A model generated the notes under the pieces. The model made no database searches. It saw only the letters and a list, made by a program, of their open reading frames with translations, and had not been told where the DNA came from. Positions 1 to 5,460 of a DNA stretch of 5,460 nucleotides are shown here, piece by piece (position 1 is the stretch's first letter; every line of letters begins with the position of its first letter). Location of the stretch: positions 1 through 5,460 of the forward strand of contig DGQS01000053.1 in assembly GCA_002389785.1 (NCBI GenBank). Direction: 5' to 3'. This DNA is from Bacteroidetes bacterium UBA4408. Lineage in GTDB: Bacteria; Bacteroidota; Bacteroidia; UBA4408. Made by a program: the position numbers and the translations under genes.

Positions 1-96
1 ATCTCTTTTGAAAAGAAACTGCCAATAGGTATGTATCAGTTACAACTAACAAAGAATGGAATACTGGTTGGCATTACTACCATAAATATATATTAA
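1..96 (+). CDS. 3' end of a secreted protein with T9SS type A-like sorting tail (partial)
   Basis: Frame 1 is open from the window edge to a TAA at 94-96, giving 31 residues. The tail reads LPIGMYQLQLTKNG followed by a short hydrophobic strand ending in INIY. This is the usual shape of the last beta strands of Bacteroidota T9SS sorting domains: a Leu-x-x-Gly-Met/Val-Tyr turn, an alternating hydrophobic strand, a Lys/Asn-Gly turn and a final strand at the very C-terminus. In the family this domain directs export across the outer membrane and is removed or anchored at the surface. What the rest of the protein does cannot be seen. The gene converges on the oxidoreductase segment on the other strand. 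A competing frame-3 reading overlaps this stretch and lowers confidence. Confidence 0.55.
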   Translation: MSFEKKLPIGMYQLQLTKNGILVGITTINIY

Positions 97-188
97 ATTT
101 CGCTTGTGATATTGTTTTGTATAAGAACGATGCAGAATACCACGATATGAGAATTAATTTGCAAAAGCATCAAAATTTTGAAAAGTAA
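12..188 (+). other. Unassigned open frame overlapping the T9SS tail, possible 3' end of another gene
   Basis: Frame 3 is open from just after a TGA at 9-11 to a TAA at 186-188 (58 codons). Its translation has a protein-like mix of aromatic and charged residues and ends in INLQKHQNFEK. The only ATG in this frame is at 147-149, so it cannot be a normal complete gene. It is either a chance open frame in AT-rich DNA or the true 3' end of a gene whose upstream part has been replaced by a join near the window start. The T9SS-like frame 1 reading is preferred over 1-96, but 97-188 has no better explanation. No family is recognised. Confidence 0.18.
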
Positions 189-256
189 TGACTTCCAATT
201 ATTTTCTATTTAAACTAGCCTATGAACAGCTCTGCAAACATTCTGCTGAGGACATG

Positions 257-1219
257 CTATTTTACTTTAACAACGACTTTGCCTTTACTTCGACCAGTTT
301 CAACATAAGACATCGCTTCGTTGATTTGGTCAAATGGAAACACTTTATCAATTATTGGGCGAATTTTTCCTGCTTCAATTAAGGATGTAATTTCACTGAG
401 TTGCTTACCATCTGCTCTCATAAACAGAAATTTAAAATTGACATTCAATTTTTTTGCCTTCCTTCTTACTGACAAACTCAATAAATTGATGAGCATTTGT
501 AAATACCAAGCCAATCCTATTTCTTTTGCAAATTCAGGTGTAGGTGGACCTGTAAGAGAAACCAAAGTGCCACCTTGTTTCAAAATTCTAAAAGAATCTT
601 CAAGCACCTTTGCATCTCTATTGCTGTGTAGTACAACATCGTAATCTTTCAAAATTGTGGCGAAATCTTCCTTTTTGTAATCAATCACCAAATCAGCACC
701 TAAATTTTTCACCAGTTCAATATTTGTTGTACTTGTTGTTGTAGCTACATAAGCGCCAATATGTTTTGCCAGTTGAATGGCAAATGTACCCACACCGCCT
801 GAACCGGCTTGAATAAATACTTTTTGTCCTTTTTTAAGTTTTGCAATATCTACCAATGCTTGCCAAGAAGTTAAACCAACTAAAGGAATGGACGATGTTT
901 CTTCCATTGAAATATTTTTTGGTTTATAAGCCAAATCGTTTTCAATTACAGTAATATATTCTGCAAAAGTGCCAATTTTATAATCAGAAGGTCTTGCATA
1001 TACTTCATCGCCAACTTTAAATTTTGTAACTTTTGAACCCACTTTTATAATTACACCAGCTAAATCGTGACCATTTACGAAAGGTGTTTTGTATGGTAAG
1101 AATAGTTTAAAATCGCCGTTTTTTATTAATGTATCTAGCAAGTTGACAGCAGTTGCATGGATTTCAACCAATACTTCATTTTCGTTTATAGTTGGTTCTG
1201 GTACTTCGCTAATTTGCAA
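257..1219 (-). pseudogene. NADPH-dependent zinc-independent MDR / quinone oxidoreductase-like protein, lacking its N-terminus
   Basis: About 320 residues match the QOR-like branch of the medium-chain dehydrogenase/reductase superfamily, cytosolic enzymes that reduce quinones, enones or similar electrophiles with NADPH. The GroES-like domain shows NENEVLVEIHATAVNLLD and the GHDLAG turn. It lacks the Cys/His zinc ligands of alcohol dehydrogenases, as expected for this branch. The Rossmann domain shows GQKVFIQAGSGGVGTFAIQLA, then KNLGADLVIDYKKEDF and GGTLVSLTGPP. The C-terminus, ending EAMSYVETGRSKGKVVVKVK, is complete. Relatives usually begin with a short MKA-type strand just before the LQISEVPEP motif, and that strand plus its start codon is absent here. 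No promoter or start codon of its own is visible at the junction. Substrate cannot be predicted. Confidence 0.82.
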
Positions 1220-1621
1220 TTTTTCTTTTTTAGAAATATTGTCGAAAGTGCCATCAGATGTCATTTTATCAATTGACGACATCTTTTTAACTGCTTTGCG
1301 AATCGTTGCAAAATTAGTTAACATCCCACCCGGCCAACGCTCTGTAACATAGGGCATGTTCAGGTTCTTCACACTATTTGCAACCACTTCTTTTGCTTGC
1401 TTTTTAGTAGCAACAAACAATATTTTCTTACCTGATTTTGCAATTTGTTTTAATGCCTCGGATGCAGCATCCAACTTAACCATAGTTTTGTTAAGATCGA
1501 TGATGTGAATTCCGTTCTTCTCCATAAAAATATAAGGAGCCATGTTTGGATTCCACTTGCGCTTAAGATGCCCAAAGTGACATCCTGCTTCTAGTAATGC
1601 TTCGTGAGTTGTTCTTGCCAT
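257..1621 (-). CDS. In-frame chimera: N-terminal half of ribosomal protein uS2 (RpsB) joined to a zinc-independent MDR oxidoreductase
   Basis: One uninterrupted 454-codon frame with ATG at 1621-1619 and TAG at 259-257. Residues 1-138 are bacterial uS2, starting MARTTHEALLEAGCHFGHLK and including the family signatures KILFVATKKQAK and RWPGGMLTNF. Residues 135-454 are a medium-chain dehydrogenase/reductase with the NADPH-binding loop AGSGGVG at 272-278. The segments share LQIS at residues 135-138. Normal uS2 in this phylum is well over 220 residues, so the second half of its core fold is missing. The MDR part lacks roughly its first 15 residues and first beta strand. The frame lies 34 bases downstream of rpsI, the normal place for rpsB, but tsf does not follow. 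Such a product should not work as uS2 and may not fold. An amplification or assembly chimera is more likely than a functional fusion. The reading frame is certain; its biological reality is doubtful. Confidence 0.6.
   Translation of the reverse strand: MARTTHEALLEAGCHFGHLKRKWNPNMAPYIFMEKNGIHIIDLNKTMVKLDAASEALKQIAKSGKKILFVATKKQAKEVVANSVKNLNMPYVTERWPGGMLTNFATIRKAVKKMSSIDKMTSDGTFDNISKKEKLQISEVPEPTINENEVLVEIHATAVNLLDTLIKNGDFKLFLPYKTPFVNGHDLAGVIIKVGSKVTKFKVGDEVYARPSDYKIGTFAEYITVIENDLAYKPKNISMEETSSIPLVGLTSWQALVDIAKLKKGQKVFIQAGSGGVGTFAIQLAKHIGAYVATTTSTTNIELVKNLGADLVIDYKKEDFATILKDYDVVLHSNRDAKVLEDSFRILKQGGTLVSLTGPPTPEFAKEIGLAWYLQMLINLLSLSVRRKAKKLNVNFKFLFMRADGKQLSEITSLIEAGKIRPIIDKVFPFDQINEAMSYVETGRSKGKVVVKVK
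1208..1621 (-). pseudogene. rpsB: 30S ribosomal protein uS2, 5' fragment (truncated rpsB)
   Basis: This segment encodes about 138 residues of uS2, which binds the 30S head-body region late in assembly together with uS1. The start, the EAGCHFGHLKRKWNPNMAPY block, the NGIHIIDLNKT strand-turn, the VATKKQAK block and WPGGMLTNFATIRKAVKKM are all intact with no frameshift. The homology stops in the helical region after KKEKLQIS, where the family normally continues with Arg/Lys-rich coiled coil and then the LPAALFVVD-type core strand. Everything from there on, about half of the protein, is gone. The position downstream of rplM and rpsI is the standard Bacteroidota order, so this is the native rpsB locus with its 3' part replaced, not a stray copy. 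rpsB is essential in bacteria, which argues for an artefact or a second intact copy. Confidence 0.85.
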
Positions 1622-1655
1622 TGAAATTGTATCTCTGTTATTTTGAATATAAATA

Positions 1656-2042
1656 TTAACGTTTGCTGAATTGGAAACGTTTTCTTGCCTTTTTCTGACC
1701 AGGCTTTTTACGCTCTACCATTCTAGGATCGCGTGTCATTAAACCCAACGGTTTCAATGTTGCACGGTTCTCAGGATTCACTTCGCAAAGAGCTCTTGAA
1801 ATTCCTAAACGTAACGCTTCGGCTTGTCCGGAAACACCACCACCATCAATAGTTGCAGTAATATCATACTCCCCAACATTATTGGTTAATGCGAAAGGCT
1901 GATTCACCACATATTGCAATGTTGAAGTTGGAAAATATTCTTTAAAATCTCTGTCGTTAACAGTGATGCTACCCTTGCCCTTGGTCATGTAAACACGGGC
2001 AACAGCTGACTTTCTACGTCCTAATGTATTAGTTACTTCCAT
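1656..2042 (-). CDS. rpsI: 30S ribosomal protein uS9 (S9)
   Basis: A complete 128-residue uS9, the normal length, with ATG at 2042-2040 and TAA at 1658-1656. The N-terminus holds the diagnostic [13 protein letters not shown] block, followed by the [19 protein letters not shown] signature at about residues 67-85. The C-terminal tail [17 protein letters not shown] is the basic extension that reaches into the ribosome to contact the anticodon arm of P-site tRNA and ends in the invariant Ser-Lys-Arg. It begins four bases after the rplM stop, so it is almost certainly co-transcribed and probably translationally coupled with rplM. The rpsB-derived frame starts 34 bases after its stop. No defect is visible. 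Confidence 0.98.
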   Translation of the reverse strand: MEVTNTLGRRKSAVARVYMTKGKGSITVNDRDFKEYFPTSTLQYVVNQPFALTNNVGEYDITATIDGGGVSGQAEALRLGISRALCEVNPENRATLKPLGLMTRDPRMVERKKPGQKKARKRFQFSKR

Positions 2043-2046
2043 TGAC

Positions 2047-2502
2047 TTATTTTATAGAATTTAATTTGATTTCTTTAGGTTGTTGCGCAGAATGTGGATG
2101 CTCAGCACCAGCATAAACGAACAAATTTTTTGCAATAGCATTACCCAATTTGGTTTTGGGAAGCATACCACGTACAGCCATTTTTACAACTGCTTCAGGT
2201 TTACGCACAAGCAATTCCTTAGGAGTAGCAAAACGTTGCCCTCCGGGATATCCTGTGTGACGCACATATTCCTTTTCAGTCATTTTATTTCCTGTAAGCT
2301 TTACTTTCTCAGCGTTAATTACAATCACATTATCACCACAATCAACGTGAGGGGTAAATTCAGTTTTGTTTTTGCCACGAATAATTTTGGCAGCCTTTGA
2401 AGCTAAACGACCTAATACCTCATTTTCAGCATCAATAAGAACCCATTGCTTGTTAACAGTAGCGCGGTTTGCAGAAACTGTTTTATAACTTTGTGTATCC
2501 AC
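2047..2502 (-). CDS. rplM: 50S ribosomal protein uL13 (L13), GTG start
   Basis: A complete 151-residue uL13, an early-assembly 23S rRNA-binding protein. Visible family blocks are [17 protein letters not shown], the [17 protein letters not shown] strand region, the [10 protein letters not shown] motif at about residues 80-89, and [12 protein letters not shown]. The start codon is GTG (complement of CAC at 2500-2502). It is preferred because translation from it gives the (M)[11 protein letters not shown] opening typical of Bacteroidota L13, and no ATG lies close by in frame. The leader just before it is A/T-rich with no Shine-Dalgarno sequence, normal for this phylum. It is the first gene of the rplM-rpsI-rpsB operon, transcribed away from the large repeat-protein gene. 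Confidence 0.98.
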   Translation of the reverse strand: MDTQSYKTVSANRATVNKQWVLIDAENEVLGRLASKAAKIIRGKNKTEFTPHVDCGDNVIVINAEKVKLTGNKMTEKEYVRHTGYPGGQRFATPKELLVRKPEAVVKMAVRGMLPKTKLGNAIAKNLFVYAGAEHPHSAQQPKEIKLNSIK

Positions 2503-2532
2503 TTTGTTTTATTTATTTAATTGTTTCTTTCA

Positions 2533-2562
2533 CCAAATAAATTGACCTGTTTTTTCATTTGG
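2533..2562 (-). promoter_or_regulatory. Possible hairpin in the rplM leader
   Basis: Six perfect pairs (CCAAAT with ATTTGG) enclose an 18-nt loop, with one more C-G pair beyond a mismatch. It lies 31-60 bases upstream of the GTG in the expected untranslated leader. L13 operons are autoregulated through leader RNA in some other bacteria, so a regulatory role is conceivable, but the stem is short and could be chance. Confidence 0.22.
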
Positions 2563-2594
2563 GGCTGCGAAGTTACACCTTTTTTTATTTCCAA

Positions 2595-2602
2595 CAAATT
2601 TA
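2595..2602 (-). promoter_or_regulatory. Candidate Bacteroidota -7 promoter element for rplM-rpsI
   Basis: The minus strand reads TAAATTTG, an exact match to the TAnnTTTG -7 consensus of the primary sigma factor in Bacteroidota. It sits about 93 bases upstream of the rplM start, leaving room for a leader of roughly 85 nt. A clear TTG at the -33 position with normal spacing is not visible, so the call rests on the -7 element and location. Confidence 0.4.
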
Positions 2603-2776
2603 TGAACAAAAAACTGTTGGATTTCTGTTGATTACCTTCATTCTACTTTACCAATTGTGCTATTCGCATCAGATTGTTGAAAAAATAACATGCCATTTTC
2701 TAACAATGCTTGTTTAGTGCTTTATTTTGTCTTCACTTTTTTAACATAATAATTAGCTTTAACCTTTAATATTCAA

Positions 2777-2784
2777 TAACTTTA
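2777..2784 (+). promoter_or_regulatory. Weak candidate -7 element for the fibronectin-repeat gene
   Basis: TAACTTTA matches seven of the eight positions of TAnnTTTG, with A in place of the final G, and lies 23 bases before the ATG at 2808. No matching -33 TTG is evident. In DNA this AT-rich such a match may be chance. Confidence 0.2.
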
Positions 2785-2807
2785 CAAAAATCATAATACT
2801 CAAATAA

Positions 2808-5460
2808 ATGAAGAGGCACCTTACACTTATACTTTTGTTCGTAATAATAGCGCTAAAAAACACGTTCGGAATTTTATCCACCCCATTACTTACTGCACCG
2901 GCTGATGGTTCTCAAAATAATCCAGCTGCTACCAAAATTAACTGGTACAATGTAACAGGAGCTACGACTTATGAATTTAAGATAGATACGGTGGCTTCCT
3001 TGCTTTCTGCTCCTGTGCAAACCAGTAACTCTAGTGAGTATACGAATGCTCAATTGTACTATGGAACCACCTACTATTGGCAAGTTCGTGCTTTAAAAAC
3101 AACAGGTACTCCTGATTCATCGGCATGGACAGCTGTTTTTAGTTTTACCACACAAATAGCTCTTAACATCTCTTCACCTGCTAATGGTGCAACCAATCAG
3201 TTTCCTCGAAGTTTCTTAAATTGGAGTAATAGTGACGGGTGTAACAATTTTCAAGTTCAGCTTGACGAATTGGTAACCTTTAACTCTCCTAACTTTTTTG
3301 AAACTAATCAACCTGATTCACTTTCTTATTTCTATACCACTCAATTAAAATTTGGAACAACTTATTACTGGCGCGTTCGTGCAATGCATGCACTTGATAC
3401 CACTGACTGGACTCCAATCTACTCCTTTACCACATTAGATAGTGTTACCTTATCTGCACCTAGTAATGGAGCAAGTTTTCTTTCACCCAGTGTTGAGTTG
3501 AATTGGGATTATATTTCTGGAATTACGAAGTATGAAGTACAACTTGATAAAGCATCCGGGTTTAATTCTTTGGATTTGCGAACCGCAGTATTGGATGATT
3601 CAATTTCAAATTGGTCACCCCTTAATTTAGAATTTGGAACATCTTATTTTTGGAGAGTGCGAGCTTGGCATGCAAACGATACAACTGAGTGGTCTCAAAC
3701 GTGGAATTTTTCTACCCTCGCCGCACTAACTTTAACCAGTCCCGGAAACAACACCATCAATCAGTTTCCGAATGCCTTATTAAACTGGAACTACATAACA
3801 GATCCAATAAGTTATGATGTTGAATACGATACATCTTTAAGCTTTTCCTCATCTAATTATTTTTATGCCAGCAACGACAGTATTTCAGAACATAAAACAG
3901 CCGATTTGCTTTTTGGTGAAACTTACTATTGGCATGCCAGAGCGCACAATTTAGCTGATACCTCGCAATGGTCATCGGTTTGGAGTTTTACTGTAATCGA
4001 CAGTGTTATTCAAACTGCACCCACCAACGGAGCGGTGGCTGTGCCCTCGCGTGTTACTCTCAACTGGGACGCTGTTGAAGGAACTACAGGATACCAAGTG
4101 CTACTTGATACCTCACTCAGCTTTTCATCTCCTTTAAGTGCCACTTATCAAACTGCAACGTCCGATCAGCAAGTTCTTAATTTATATTTTGGAACTACTT
4201 ACTACTGGAAAGCTAGGGCATTTCATTCATTAGACACTTCAAGTTGGACCAGTGCATGGTCGTTTACAACAGCCGATACTGTTTTGTTAACTGCACCAGC
4301 AAATCACGCTATTCAGGTAACACCAAGAGCTAATTTAAATTGGAGCAATTTGAGCGGATCAAGTGCTTATTGGGTTGTTTACGATACTATTGCTTCCTTT
4401 AATTCACCAATCGCTAAATCAGTTATAACAACTAGCTCAAATTATTTTGCATCCAATCTTTTTTTTAACCAGCAGTATTTTTGGAAAGTAAAAGCAATTA
4501 ATTCTCTTGATACAACTGCATGGTCAGAAACATGGGATTTTACAACGATGAATGAACTAGTGCACACATCTCCCTTAGATGGTGATACCGACCTTGCGCT
4601 TACCACTGAAATAAATTGGTCAGGAGTTTCAGGTGCTGTTGGATATATTTATCGCTTTGATACCAGTCCACTATTTAATGTGTTCCCCCAAACCGGCAAC
4701 TCAATTGGCACCAATTCACGCGCAGATATTACTCTGTCGCAGTATGGTCAAACTTATTACTGGCAAGTTGCCGTATTTGATTCGGTAGATACCTCAGGTT
4801 GGTCGGCTCCTTGGTCGTTTACAACCCTTTATCAATTAGCACAAGCACCTAATTTATTGGCTCCTGCTGATTTATCTACAGGAATATCAATCGCTTCTGT
4901 GCCCTTAAGTTGGAATTCACTGGCTGGTGTAATTAGTTATGAATATAGCTACTCTACCTCTCCATCCTTTAACGGCGCTGCTACATTCAGTACAACAGAT
5001 ACTACAGGCCTGATTAATGGCCTGAATAGTGAAACGGTTTATTATTGGAGAGTGAGAGCAGCTAATGCTTCGGGATATACTCCTTGGTCGAGTGTTTTTT
5101 CATTTACCACCTTAAATCCATTTACCGGTGTACCTATTCTATTTGCCCCTGAAGATGAAGCAATCGATGTTCCACAGCCGGTGATTTTTACTTGGTTTCC
5201 ATTAGCTTTTGCAAGTGGCTTTGAATGTGAATATTCCACTGATTCATTGTTTACAAACTCAATAACTGTAATGAGTTTCGATACCTCTGCCAGTTCAGGA
5301 TTAATTGACCCATTAACAACTTACTATTGGCGTGTTAGAGGAGTTGACGACAATGCTTATTCGGCTTGGAGTAGCATTTGGAAATTTACAACTGAAAATC
5401 CATTGACTTTTGCTACTACAAGCCGAATAAGCATTGTCGTCAACTCCTCTAACACGCCAA
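2808..5460 (+). CDS. Secreted surface protein with nine fibronectin type III-like repeats (3' truncated)
   Basis: Open from ATG 2808-2810 to the window end, 884 codons with no stop. The first ~22 residues, MKRHLTLILLFVIIALKNTF, form a Sec signal peptide: basic start, hydrophobic core, likely cleavage near Gly21-Ser24. Nine tandem beta-sandwich modules follow (2883-5393). Each runs from a [TS]/A-P-x-[DN]-G start through a L/I-N-W strand and a Tyr-rich strand to the very regular FGTTYYWRVRA and W-S-x-x-W-x-FTT end, a fibronectin-III/Ig-like pattern common in large exported Bacteroidota proteins. No catalytic domain is seen. Such proteins usually end in a T9SS sorting domain, which would lie beyond the window. 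The start is chosen because it directly precedes the signal peptide. Codons after about 5410 (ATTSRISIVV onward) come from an inverted copy of upstream DNA and are probably not real sequence. A role in adhesion or matrix binding is inference. Confidence 0.85.
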   Translation, partial: MKRHLTLILLFVIIALKNTFGILSTPLLTAPADGSQNNPAATKINWYNVTGATTYEFKIDTVASLLSAPVQTSNSSEYTNAQLYYGTTYYWQVRALKTTGTPDSSAWTAVFSFTTQIALNISSPANGATNQFPRSFLNWSNSDGCNNFQVQLDELVTFNSPNFFETNQPDSLSYFYTTQLKFGTTYYWRVRAMHALDTTDWTPIYSFTTLDSVTLSAPSNGASFLSPSVELNWDYISGITKYEVQLDKASGFNSLDLRTAVLDDSISNWSPLNLEFGTSYFWRVRAWHANDTTEWSQTWNFSTLAALTLTSPGNNTINQFPNALLNWNYITDPISYDVEYDTSLSFSSSNYFYASNDSISEHKTADLLFGETYYWHARAHNLADTSQWSSVWSFTVIDSVIQTAPTNGAVAVPSRVTLNWDAVEGTTGYQVLLDTSLSFSSPLSATYQTATSDQQVLNLYFGTTYYWKARAFHSLDTSSWTSAWSFTTADTVLLTAPANHAIQVTPRANLNWSNLSGSSAYWVVYDTIASFNSPIAKSVITTSSNYFASNLFFNQQYFWKVKAINSLDTTAWSETWDFTTMNELVHTSPLDGDTDLALTTEINWSGVSGAVGYIYRFDTSPLFNVFPQTGNSIGTNSRADITLSQYGQTYYWQVAVFDSVDTSGWSAPWSFTTLYQLAQAPNLLAPADLSTGISIASVPLSWNSLAGVISYEYSYSTSPSFNGAATFSTTDTTGLINGLNSETVYYWRVRAANASGYTPWSSVFSFTTLNPFTGVPILFAPEDEAIDVPQPVIFTWFPLAFASGFECEYSTDSLFTNSITVMSFDTSASSGLIDPLTTYYWRVRGVDDNAYSAWSSIWKFTTENPLTFATTSRISIVVNSSNTP
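2883..5393 (+). repeat. Nine tandem fibronectin type III-like protein repeats
   Basis: Approximate units: 2883-3152, 3153-3434, 3435-3716, 3717-3995, 3996-4271, 4272-4547, 4548-4826, 4827-5111 and 5112-5393, each 90-95 codons. Shared positions are an early A/S-P-x-[DN]-G turn, a Trp after Leu/Ile-Asn, a Tyr/Phe-x-x-x-Asp-[TS] strand, YYW near residue 70, and WSxxWxFTT at the end. The fourth unit ends FTV and the third FST. DNA identity between units is clearly lower than protein similarity, so the duplications are old. Units 2-7 carry an Asp-Thr before the late Trp (for example LDTTDW, LADTSQW). Units 8 and 9 instead have SGYTPW and NAYSAW, so they form a separate subgroup. Confidence 0.85.
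5327..5460. repeat. Terminal inverted repeat (fold-back end)
   Basis: The last 40 bases (5421-5460) are the exact reverse complement of 5327-5366. Extending inward, 5411-5460 pairs with 5327-5376 with a single mismatch (5369 against 5418), leaving a 34-base loop at 5377-5410. The left arm is normal coding sequence of repeat nine, including the YYWRVRG strand. The right arm breaks the repeat pattern. A long near-perfect inverted copy ending exactly at the sequence edge is the usual mark of a fold-back amplification chimera or assembly end artefact rather than a biological hairpin. Confidence 0.9.

Larger units (their letters stand above)
2503..2807. other. Divergent intergenic region between the ribosomal operon and the repeat-protein gene
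   Basis: About 305 AT-rich bases between two divergent genes. No open frame of protein-like character is seen: an ATG at 2602 on the plus strand stops after nine codons. The region must hold both promoters. The best candidate elements are listed separately. No tRNA, insertion sequence, CRISPR repeat or long direct repeat is visible. Confidence 0.7.

Noticed and set aside
97..256. Possible bidirectional terminator between the convergent genes
   Set aside because: No stem of meaningful length followed by a T-run could be found on either strand.
188..382. Plus-strand open frame of 64 codons whose ATG overlaps the TAA of the frame 3 reading
   Set aside because: From 257 onward it lies antisense to the conserved C-terminus of the oxidoreductase; only about 23 codons are free, and no family is recognisable.
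321..644. Plus-strand open frame of 107 codons
   Set aside because: Entirely antisense to the conserved oxidoreductase coding sequence; a shadow frame.
1089..1352. Plus-strand open frame across the fusion junction
   Set aside because: Antisense to the chimera on both sides of the junction, with no protein family features.
2080..2400. Plus-strand open frame of 106 codons
   Set aside because: Antisense to rplM, whose conserved motifs leave no doubt about the true strand.
2886..3083. Minus-strand open frame of 65 codons
   Set aside because: Antisense to the first fibronectin-like module; the plus-strand frame is continuous and repeat-structured.
5042..5239. Minus-strand open frame of 65 codons
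   Set aside because: Antisense to modules 8 and 9 of the repeat protein, low-complexity composition, no recognisable family.
2883..5393. Tandem repeats as a CRISPR-like or DNA-level satellite array
   Set aside because: The periodicity of about 280 bases is explained by protein modules in one frame; the DNA copies are diverged and there are no spacers.
5327..5460. Inverted repeat as an invertible phase-variation switch or a transcription terminator
   Set aside because: The loop is far too short for a useful invertible segment, the stem lies in conserved coding sequence with no T-run after it, and it ends exactly at the sequence edge.

Overview
The window looks like one end of a contig from an uncultured member of the Bacteroidota. 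Three things support this: an AT-rich composition, the gene order rplM-rpsI-rpsB with Bacteroidota-type protein sequences, and secreted proteins of the kind exported by the type IX secretion system (T9SS). A TAnnTTTG-like promoter element and A-rich leaders without clear Shine-Dalgarno sequences fit the same phylum. The exact genus cannot be read from the sequence.

Layout. Positions 1-96 (+) hold the last 31 codons of a gene whose product ends like a T9SS C-terminal sorting domain. After a convergent gap comes a minus-strand block read from 2502 down to 257: rplM (uL13, GTG start), rpsI (uS9), and a 454-codon reading frame that is a chimera. Its first ~135 codons are the N-terminal half of ribosomal protein uS2 (rpsB). 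The rest is a zinc-independent medium-chain dehydrogenase/reductase (quinone-oxidoreductase-like) lacking about its first 15 residues. The two halves meet in frame at the peptide LQIS (1208-1219), a motif expected at that point in both parent families. The second half of rpsB and the usual next gene, tsf, are absent.

Divergent from rplM, and separated from it by a ~305-bp intergenic region with a candidate promoter and a small leader hairpin, is a large plus-strand gene. It opens at 2808 and runs off the window: a signal peptide followed by nine fibronectin-type-III-like repeats of 90-95 residues. It is probably a surface or secreted adhesin-like protein, and its C-terminus is missing.

The last 40 bases are a perfect inverted copy of 5327-5366 (50 bases with one mismatch if extended inward). 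This is a typical fold-back end of an amplified or mis-assembled fragment. Together with the rpsB/oxidoreductase join at a short shared word, it makes an amplification or assembly origin for both anomalies the leading explanation. A real gene fusion is possible only if an intact rpsB exists elsewhere in the genome. I see no convincing novel defence, mobile or RNA system in the window.
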